The position numbers and the translations under genes were made by a program. Shown piece by piece: positions 56,311-64,000 of a stretch of DNA of 64,000 bases. Under the pieces are notes generated by a model. It worked only from the letters and a program-made list of their open reading frames with translations, made no database searches and was not told where the DNA came from. Source of the DNA: Glycine soja. Its lineage: Eukaryota > Streptophyta > Magnoliopsida > Fabales > Fabaceae. The stretch covers positions 20,800,632-20,864,631 of the forward strand of contig NC_041021.1 of assembly GCF_004193775.1 (NCBI RefSeq). The letters are read 5' to 3'. Position 1 is the stretch's first letter. Every line of letters begins with the position of its first letter.

Positions 56311-58203
56311 CGAATGTCCACCGAGTTTTTTCACCTAAAAAGGAGAACATGCTTTAGCAATGAAAAATAAATCATTCACGAGAGCACCATATTTTAGAGA
56401 AACAATATACTCATGCCAAAAGCAATTTTCCTTGTAATAAAAAATGAAAGGCAGGATGTCAACATTTAGCTTTTAAATGAACATTCAGGGGAAACGTCGG
56501 GTCAAACTGAAACTAGGAATAAAATCACTCATAGTGTATAAAAACTCACACAGGTAAGTGTTTTACCCTAATCCCAAACCATAGCTGCACCATGACTTTA
56601 TTTTGCACATGATTTCCTATCGAACCAAAAGATCACACGCGCAATCATGGATCAATAGGATTTTCTCGAGGGTAGTGTTTTTGGAGAGGAAGTTGGGTGT
56701 TTCGGTCTTTTCCTCTTTGTTTATGTGGGGCGGGATATCACCAATCGAGAGCGACTTTGAATGGCAATCCCAACGGAAGAACTACTTCAAAAATGGGTTT
56801 TCCTTTGCCAGCAGTCATTTATCCTGCCGAAAATTTATCTGGTCAGAAGATCTTCTGTTCTCTTTCCTGGTTTCCTGTATTGATCGGGAATTATTCTATT
56901 TTTCCTTCGATCTTCTTCTTTTTACTTTCTTCCGATCTTTGATCAGGAAACCTTTTTTTCCTTTTCTTTTCTTTCTTTTCATTTCTTCCTTTCCAATCTT
57001 TGATTGGGAATTTGGGTTTTAGCATTCGTTATTCGCTCTCCCTTGAGGAGATTCTGCTATCCTTTTCTTCGGGGGAAAGGATGAGGATTCTTTTCATGGG
57101 CCAAGGTTCAAAGTAGCTTAAGGTTGTGTCTCAACATGGTCTTTTCATCGTGCGAGCCCGATTTTGATATCTGGGGCAAAACCAATTCGTGTGTCAAGGT
57201 GTCGGTCTCGGGTTGAATTTCCATATTATTCCCACGAGGCACGCGTAACAATGATGATTTGGGAACAACGTGCAAAATTAGTCATGGCTACAGCTAGGTG
57301 GGTACTCAAGCATCCAGTTTATGGCATTGTGATACTAAGGCTTGGGATTTACACAAGTAGACCCAATATTTCCAAATTATGTTCTTTCATCGGTTCAACG
57401 AATCCATCCATTCTTATCTCGGTCATTCTGGAAAATAAACTCTTAGCATCAGTCTCTTGTTTCCAGAAGATATGTTTGCTCTCTGCAAATGATTTATGCT
57501 TCCTATGACCATAACATGCCGACCTTCGAGGTATTTCTTTCTTTTTTCTTTTTGTTTCATTTTTTATGTTTGCAAAAACTATACATCCATCACCATCTAT
57601 GAGAAAAGCTTTTCTTTGTACACCTACATTCCTATACACGACAAACTTTTTTTGTATACACACGCATTAAAAACTCTTTCTCTTTATATCAAAACGGTCT
57701 ATATAAAAACTCTATTCCTGTTCAAAGATTTCTTTTTCGTTTTTCAACATACACTCGTGGTTTATACAAAAATTTCTTTATATACACTCATTACTCACAC
57801 ACAAGAATTTCTTTTCACACCTTATTTACACACACACAAAATCTTTCCATACATTTTTTTACATATAAAAAACTCTTTTCTTTTCTTTATATATAGACAC
57901 GACATTTGTTCACAACGCCTCTTTCTTTTTTCTATTCTTGGCGTTATCATGATTTTTGTTCGTTTTATTTTTAGGACGACATTCCTAAAGGAAAACTCTA
58001 CAAGGTTCCGGAATTTCAACAAACATTATCAACAATAACGAGGTAAGCACTAACGCAACAGTCCAAACAAAATGTATGCACAAAACAAAAGACAATCGAA
58101 AAAAACAAAACAAACGTTAGTCCCTCAAGTTATAAAAATAAAATGATATGTAACAGATAAAAGAGGAAACATAAAAGAGAATATGAATCTGGGGATCCCC
58201 TGG
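56311..58203 (-). other. Non-coding region downstream of the extra frame (element D)
   Basis: About 1.9 kb, AT-rich, with pyrimidine-rich runs at 56880-57000 and 57535-57560 and TATACACA/CTTTATATA-type low complexity at 57640-57900. Open frames 56603-57022 and 57496-58038 are low-complexity and not supported. Confidence 0.5.
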
Positions 58204-59454
58204 TCATATGGCTCCACTCCCTCCCAAGAAACCGAGTAAATTTGTCATCTCCTCATCCATGTGGGCCTCTTCTGCATCGTCGGGAGCCTCTGCGGGCGCC
58301 TCCCCTGCCTGGGCCTCAGGCCAATCTCCGGGCCATGCAACCTCAGCCCTGAACTGATCTGGAGTAGAGCACGCAAAAAGAGCGAAACCCTGGCTCTGCT
58401 GACTGAGGCTGAGCTGGTAGAGACACTCATGTATCTGCACCTGCCCCTTGTGGTTGGCTGTCTGCTGGCGAACCAAGTGTTGTAAATACTGCTCCATGCC
58501 AAATGACCCAGCTGGATCAGCCTGATGAGGTGGTGGTGGTGCATCTGCGGCCTGCGGTGCATCACCCTGCGCCTGTCTAGGTGTGTAATACTTCTCAATG
58601 AAGGCTCGGGTGATCGGCGGTCGAATCACCTTACTAGGTGTGACGGGAACCCCAAATGACTGGCAAAGACCCGTGATCAATGCTGGAAACCCCAAGGCCC
58701 TGTTAGACTTATCTGGGTCTAGAGGGTGCCTGGTAGGTGGAATACCTGCAAATAAATAAATGGCGTTAGCAATCAACTGAGCCATATGGACGCTCATCCA
58801 TGTCAGGATGGCATACACCAGCTGACACTTCAGCAGAGGGAGGTCGGAGTTATGATTGCTGGGCAGGACGTTGCTGAGCAGCAATGTCATCCATATCTGG
58901 GTCAACGTGGTCATGCTGGAGCGCATGATCCGCACCCGCCTCCCGGCAGCAGTCTGGGAAAAATCCTAACCCGGTATGCATAACAGCTGGGCAATGGCCT
59001 CTTCATCAAATCCATCGGCCCGGTTCCTTCTCTCACTAAACTTGCACTCCTGACCCTCCTCTAACACTAGCGGGTCACCCAGGAACTGGCTGAGGACGTC
59101 TGCATCAAAAGGAATCCACTAGCCCCTCACCCATGACCGCATGTCCCGCATGCCCCCCTCCGTGGACCAAGCATTAGCGTAAAACTCTAGGACTATATCT
59201 GGGTCAAACTTAGCCATGGGAGTGACCAGCGACGTCCAACGCCGGCAAGCTATCTCTTCCAGAAAATTTGTGTACTCATCGTCCCTGAGCTGGACGCGTC
59301 TCTCTTGGTGGAACGACCATCCTTTGATGGCCTCGAAACGCTGTTGGAGCTCTGCGCTCCTGAAACGATGGTTGTCAAACTCTGGAGCGGCGCTGGTTCC
59401 TTCGGTCGCGGCGTCCCTCCTAAATCTCTTTGCAGAAAGCTTCCTCGGAGGCAT
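58204..59454 (-). pseudogene. Extra reading frame downstream of integrase (element D)
   Basis: One frame of 417 codons from MPPRKLSAKRFRRDAATEGT (59454) to ...GGSGAI (58204), with only two stops (59119 and near 58966), each TAG where a CAG (Gln) codon fits. N-terminal basic segment, then 'FRSAELQQRFEAIKGWSF', 'LVTPMAKFDPDIVLEFYANA', 'LTQIWMTLLLSNVLP', 'KSNRALGFPALITGLCQSF', then a proline/alanine and glutamine-rich tail. This resembles a conserved 'putative plant transposon protein' family common in legume genomes, of unknown function. Extra frames are known in Tat-lineage elements. A splice-acceptor-like TTGTCCTCGCAG sits just before the ATG. Confidence 0.7.
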
Positions 59455-60193
59455 TTCCTGCGAGGACAACATTTGGAAAGTTAGTTTACAAGAAATATAC
59501 CAATCATTACAAACAAGAGCCAAACAACACTTCATATGGCGCGAGTGTCAACATGCACTTTATAAAATAATCATATTGGGGCCGTGCTATTTTATTACAC
59601 ATATGCATTTGTACACATAAAAATTTTGTGAGAAGCATTTTACGACACATATCCATGTGTATATTTTTTGACAAACCTTTTCATGCTACATCCTATATAT
59701 ATACACGTTTTGTTTTGGAAGGCTTCCTTTGCTACCTACTCACAAATGCACATATTTTGAAAAACACTTTTACGCTACCCATCCAAACACTTTGTAAGGC
59801 ACTTCATGCTATATATATTCATATTATGCAAGGCATTTTCATGCTATATATATTCATATTTTGCAAGGCATTTTATTCAACATATTTACATACATACATA
59901 TCATCGAAGAGCTTTTTCATGCTATCTAAGTGCAAGGCATTCCTCACGAGGCAGCAAGCTTTGAATTCTAGTCAAAAAACTCCTCAAACATATTCTAATA
60001 CTCATGCATCTTTTACATTCAAAACCGGAAACTTAGATTCTTAGGCATGAGTCATCCTTTTGACACTTTAGTCTAGCTTCTACAAATTACCCACACACTC
60101 ACAATGCGCACAATTTGTTTCACAAGCTAAGTTCCACAAAATCATGCGCAAATGCCATTGAGGCATTTCACCGAACACTTGGTGGGCGCATAT
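59455..60193 (-). other. Upstream region of the extra frame (element D), left part
   Basis: Non-coding. Contains short repeats around 59797-59870 and homology to 7720-7800 near 60150-60190 (text about 'catttcaccgaacacttggtg'). Confidence 0.5.
59797..59870. repeat. Two-unit tandem repeat, about 34-35 bp
   Basis: AAGGCA(C/T)TTTCATGCTATA then TATATTCATATTNTGC occurs twice in direct succession, with a partial third copy (AAGGCATTTTATTCA). Confidence 0.75.
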
Positions 60194-61107
60194 GATGCAA
60201 TCCTATCCCGCAAGGGCATTGGGTAGAAGACTCCAAGTAGATTGGGCTAGAGATTCAAGGGAAGGTCCTAGGGTTCTCATGAGCCTTAGGGTAGATTTCG
60301 AGCCCATGGGCTAAGCATGAGCCCGCTTATCTTTGTAAATATTAGAATAGGTTTTTCCTTCGTTTGGGCCTTGTATTTTGGCCATTCTAGTAGTATTGGG
60401 TTTTAGCCTTGTATTTTGGGGCATTTTGAGTAGTCTTTGTAGTAAGGAATTTTTTTTTGTATTTTCATGTTTTTTGTCATGGGGGTGAGCTTAGCTATTA
60501 TAGGGGGTGTGTAGCTAAGCTCTAGCTTCTCATCTCAATGAGGTGAGCTTAGCTATTAGAGAGGTATGTGTAGCTAAGCTCTAGCTTCTTTATGAATCTT
60601 CTTAAGGAAGCTTCTCAAGGAGGTGAGCTTAGTTATGAGAGGGGTGTGTGTAGCTAAGCTTTAGCTTCTCAAGGAAGTTTTCTCAAAGAAGCTTCTCAAG
60701 GAAGTTTTCTCAAGAAAGCTTCTCAAGGAAGCTACCTAGTCTATAAATAGAAGCATGTGTAACACTTGTTGTAACTTTGATGAATGAGAGTCTTGTGAGA
60801 CATACTTCAAAGTTCCACTTCTCTCCCTTTTTTATTCCTTCAATTTCGTGTTCCCCCCCCCCCCCTCTCTCTTTCTCTCCCTCTTTATTTTCCTCCATTG
60901 AAGCATCCTTCCAGGCTTCTTATCCAAGGCTCATCTTGGTGGTGAAGCTCCTTCTTCCATGGCTTATTCCCTAGTGGATGGCGCCTCCTCTCACCTCTTC
61001 TCCTTTGTCTTCCGCTGCATCTCCATGGTGGAAAATCACCATTAAAGGACCTCATTGAAGCTCAAAGATCCGGCCTCCATAGAAGCCCCACAAGTAAGCT
61101 TCCATCA
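60194..61107 (+). mobile_element. Solo LTR of the H/I family
   Basis: 914 bp from TGATGCAATCCTATCCC to AGCTTCCATCA, with TATA box near 60741 and three LTR repeat units (60480-60680). Flanks are GCATA (60189-60193) and GCATG (61108-61112), a 5-bp target duplication with one change. The homologous empty site is at about 7806-7820 in F ('gtgtgcacatgtttaag'). A frameless remnant of the pol tail (AILSRKGIG then a stop) starts it. Confidence 0.88.
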
Positions 61108-62223
61108 GCATGTTTAAGCATGAAAATCAAAGGAATGGGGGCAATGTGGCATGCCCCATCACCTCAGAATGCACCCTAGGCCTAAGGCCATCCCCTACAA
61201 CCCCTCAATTCAACAAAATCAAGCAATAATTCAAGGATAAATCCCTCACGTTTTTTAGCAAATACATGCAACTTAGAGCACCAAAATATATCAATGGAAA
61301 GCCAAAGAGCCCAAGAATGAGGTACTTACTTGTTGGAGATGAATAATAGAGCAAAATGGAATCAAAAACGCGAAAAATGGTGACCTAGGCTGCAAAAATT
61401 GGTGATTCTCGTAGCTTCTTTTTTTAATGAGGGGGGGTGGAAGAATTTTTGGTGCAGAAACCTTCCCCCTTCCCCCTTTTTACCCATTTCGTGCAGGGGT
61501 TGCTCGCCCAGGCGAGCTCAGCTCACCTAGGTGAGCTAACCTGCATTTTTTTTTAAGGAAATAAGTAAGACTCCTAAGAGCCAGCGTTCGCTTACTCGAA
61601 ACCCCTCAGGGTAGATTAGGCATCTAATACTTACTTTATAGACACAACAGCAATAATTACTGGAGATTTTAAAGGATACTAGGCTGCTTTGCAGCGGCAC
61701 TTTCCGTTTGTCCCGGTCTAGGCAAAGGATGACGACCTATTGGTCGTGACCCTAGCCTCTACTTGCGTCCATCCCTAAGTACCTAAAAGTAGGAAACAAC
61801 AATGTGTGGCAAACCGTGATTGCGTCGTCGTCTTACCTTGATTGGTTTCTGCCTTTAACCTTGTCTCGACCTCTGATCGTTGCCTAAGACAATTCTGCCC
61901 CTATTTATCACAAAATATGCATGCGTATGCGTATTCATGAATGTTTTCAAATGCAATAATCTTCTTAGTGAAAGCTAGTTAGGTTCAGTTTTAATTAAGT
62001 GCTTGGGGCACCCCATGAACTGAGCGAAAGGGCTCAGGTTATTACAAATTGCACATGGTTTAAAACCAAAGTGAGGACTGAAACCTCATACGCATGTTCT
62101 CTTCTTTTAAAGAACTGTGACGAGACAATTACAGCGGACAAGAATCCCAGGAGGAAACCAAGAAGAACACACAAACACAAAAATAAAAAGAACATGTTGT
62201 GGTTTCCTCAATTGCCCCAGATT
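61108..62223 (-). other. Region between integrase and extra frame (element D), right part
   Basis: No coding seen. Includes the palindrome pair at 61502-61537 and otherwise AT-rich text. The homologous region of F is 7810-9137. Confidence 0.55.
61502..61537. promoter_or_regulatory. Two adjacent palindromes between integrase and extra frame
   Basis: GCTCGCCCAGGCGAGC (61502-61517, 7-bp arms) and AGCTCACCTAGGTGAGCT (61520-61537, a perfect 18-bp palindrome). The same motif family as in the LTR promoters. A weak TATA-like GGGTAAAAAGGG follows on the minus strand at 61474-61485. Confidence 0.7.
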
Positions 62224-63385
62224 TCAAGCATAATATCGCTTAACGACATCAAAGTTCACGGGCGAGGGTAGCTCCTCGCCATCCATGTTGGTGAGCACCA
62301 AAGCCCCCCAGAAAAAGCCTTTTTCACAATGAAAGGTCATTCGTAATTCGGGGCCCACTTCCCTCGATTATCTTTAACAGCGTGGGATATTTTTTTCAGG
62401 ACAAGGTCCCCTGATTGAACTTGTGCGGGCGTACCTTCTTGTCGAACGCGTTCTTTATCCTTTGTTGATACAGGCGCCTATGGCTCATGACCGTCAAACG
62501 CTTACCTTCAATAAGGTTGAGTTGGTCGTAGCGTGTTTGAGCCCACTCTGGTTCTTCTAGGCCCGATTCTGCTAGTATCTTCTGGGAAGGGACCTCTACC
62601 TCAAATGGGAGTACTGCTTCCATCCTGTAAACCAAGGAATACGGCGTTGCCCCAGTAGAAGTTCGTACCGAGGTTCGATATCCATGCAGGGCAAAAGGCA
62701 ACATCTCATGCCAATCTTTGTATGACACTGTCATCTTCTGAATAATCTTTTTAATATTTTTATTTGCAGCCTCCACAGCCCCGTTCATCTTTGGCCGATA
62801 GGGGGTGGAGTTATGATGTTGGATCTTGAAATCCCCGCACATTTCCTGCATCATTTTGTTATTCAGATTGGTGCCATTGTCAGTAATGATCTTCCTAGGG
62901 AGTCCGTATCGACAAATCAGTTCCTTCTTTATGAATCTGACCACCACACTCCTCGTGACATTGGTATAAGAAGCCGCTTCGACCCATTTGGTGAAATAAT
63001 CTATCGCCACGAGAATGAAGTGATGACCGTTCGAAGCTTTGGGTTCGATGGCCCCAATGACATCTATCCCCCACATGGAAAAAGGCCAAGGGGCGGACAT
63101 GACATTCAGAGGATGTGGCGAAACATTGACATTGTCCGCGTACGCTTGACATTTTTGGCATTTCCTTACATGGGCGCAGCAATCGCTTTCCATAGTGAGC
63201 CAGTAATAACCTACTCTAAGAATCTTCCTGGCCATAGCATGCCCATTGGCATGTGTCCCAAATGAACCCCCGTGGACTTCCTCAATCATGTAGTTCGCCT
63301 CTTTGGCATCTAAGCATCGCAGGAGGGTCATGTCTTGGTTTCGTTTGTACAGGATGGTACCACTCACAAAGAAACTAGTAGCCAA
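62224..63385 (-). pseudogene. Integrase (element D)
   Basis: The 329-residue frame 63385-62396 has the zinc domain ('THANGHAMARKILR ... CCAHVRKCQKCQ'), the DDE core ('MWGIDVIGAIEP' Asp, 'IITDNGTNLNNKMM' Asp, 'NGAVEAANKNI' Glu) and the conserved 'GYRTSVRTSTGATPYSLVYR'. It ends at 62396 through a frameshift after 'HKFNQGTLS'; the C-terminal part goes on in other frames to VNFDVVKRYYA and a stop at 62224. The catalytic core is complete, the least damaged integrase of its family in the window. Confidence 0.88.
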
Positions 63386-63993
63386 CCTCCTAAAGTTCTT
63401 TTGTCATTGTCGGAAATCCCTGGTGGATATTCTTTGTTCTCGACATACTGTTTGATGTCGAAATACCACGGTTTCCCATCTCGCTCTTCCTCTATCGCAC
63501 AACAATGTGCCGGCTTGCCCCGAGATCTGAATTCAATGTACGGCAGATCCCCGTGTGGGGCAAGTTGAAACATGGATGCCAAGGTGGCCAATGCATCGGC
63601 CATTTGGTTCTCTTCCCGAGGTATGTGGTGGAAAGAAATGTCGTCAAAGAATTCGACTAACTTCAAGATATGAGTTTGATAGAGTATCAACTTTTGATCC
63701 CTAGTTTCCCATTCTCCTCTCAACTGGCGTATTACCAAAGCCGAGTCTCCATACACTTTGAGTAGCTTCACGTCAAAATCAATGGCCGCTTGAATCCCAA
63801 GGGCGCACGCTTCATATTCAACCATATTGTTGGTACAATCGAAACCTAGCCTGGCCGTGAAAGGAATACATTGATCATCTGGGGATACAAGGACTACCCT
63901 TACTCCATGGCCCAAAGCATTAGATGCCCCATCGAAACAAACAATCCATTTGTCTATATCCTCATGCGTCCGCTCCTCTTCGAATAGGGCCAT
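63364..63993 (-). pseudogene. RNase H domain (element D)
   Basis: 209-residue frame: 'MALFEEERTHEDIDKWIVCF' then 'DGASNALGHGVRVVLVSPDD' (catalytic Asp), 'MVEYEACALGIQAAIDFDVK' (Glu), 'VYGDSALVIRQLRGEWETRD' (Asp), 'HHIPREENQMADALATLASM'. It overlaps the integrase frame by 22 bases in another frame, so a frameshift near 63385 splits what was one pol. It continues past the window edge upstream. Confidence 0.85.
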
Positions 63994-64000
63994 GATGTCT

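Larger units (their letters stand above)
53612..64000 (-). mobile_element. Giant Ogre/Tat-like element 'D' (3' half), inserted in RT of M
   Basis: Minus-strand order from the window end: RNase H (63993-63364), integrase (63385-62224), a 2.7-kb intergenic region containing a solo LTR, an extra reading frame (59454-58204), a 3' region with a 110-bp tandem array (56310-55455), PPT (55242-55222), and 3' LTR (55221-53612). The rest (RT, protease, gag, 5' LTR) lies beyond the window. I treat this as one element because everything is in consistent order and orientation; the 10.4 kb present implies a total near 20 kb, as known for Ogre elements. The alternative is two adjoining relics. Confidence 0.6.

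Noticed and set aside
56057..56350. 97-residue repetitive frame with a repeated 'PHELIVIHASSTIE' motif
   Set aside because: Translation of the 110-bp tandem array, whose unit length is not a multiple of three.
57496..58038. 180-residue Phe/Tyr-rich frame that looks like a membrane protein
   Set aside because: Arises from TTT/TAT-rich low-complexity DNA in the 3' region of D; no related frame is known to me.

Overview
This window is gene-poor plant DNA made almost entirely of nested, decayed LTR retrotransposons of the Ty3/gypsy superfamily. The protein families (Athila-clade gag-pol without an envelope frame, giant Ogre/Tat-type elements, chromovirus-like and Tekay/Del-like elements) and their sequence character point to a legume, most likely soybean (Glycine), in a heterochromatic or pericentromeric setting. 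That assignment rests on recalled family resemblance, not on a search. I found no convincing host gene, tRNA, rRNA, CRISPR array or bacterial feature.

Layout. 1-1052: probable partial LTR plus simple repeats. 1053-7708 (minus): relic 'E' of an Ogre/Tat-like element, with its 5' LTR at 6450-7708, a leader, a broken gag, and a large deletion joining the gag zinc knuckle to the last codons of pol. E is interrupted by an LTR remnant (3326-4569) and by a solo LTR with perfect GTGGT target duplications (1675-2829). 7709-12478 (minus): Ogre/Tat-like relic 'F', with most of RT, RNase H and integrase. 12479-25462 (plus): Athila/Diaspora-like relic 'C' (LTR, primer site, gag, then an integrase piece). 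C is split by 'A', a minus-strand sister (16172-24438) that has lost RNase H and integrase. 25463-27222: Ogre-type 3' LTR. 27300-30538 plus 40820-41291 (plus): chromovirus-like relic 'I'. The 3' LTR of I is split by 'B' (30539-40814, minus), the best-preserved element: two near-identical LTRs, PBS, PPT, GTGGA duplications, and one gag-pol frame broken by only four stop codons. 41292-41480 and 49315-50100 (minus): another Ogre-type gag, split by 'H' (41481-49314, plus), a chromovirus-like element with two LTRs. About 50105-53611 (plus): Tekay/Del-like relic 'M'. 53612-64000 (minus): the 3' half of a giant Ogre/Tat-like element 'D' inserted in the RT of M. D has a 3' LTR, a 110-bp dimeric tandem array, an extra reading frame downstream of integrase, a solo LTR inside, then integrase and RNase H; its 5' part lies beyond the window.

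How the parts relate. Each family has the usual retrotransposition machinery: gag coat, aspartic protease, reverse transcriptase, RNase H, integrase. Almost every copy is disabled by stops, frameshifts or deletions, many of the stops being C-to-T or G-to-A changes as expected of methylated plant repeats. Most novel-looking signals: (1) a GC-rich palindrome about 25 bp upstream of the TATA box in the Ogre-type LTRs, with matched changes in both arms between copies, and also present between integrase and the extra frame; (2) the 110-bp array in the Ogre 3' UTR; (3) the extra frame; (4) a long inverted repeat made by C and A; (5) pol reading frames that run into the 3' LTR.
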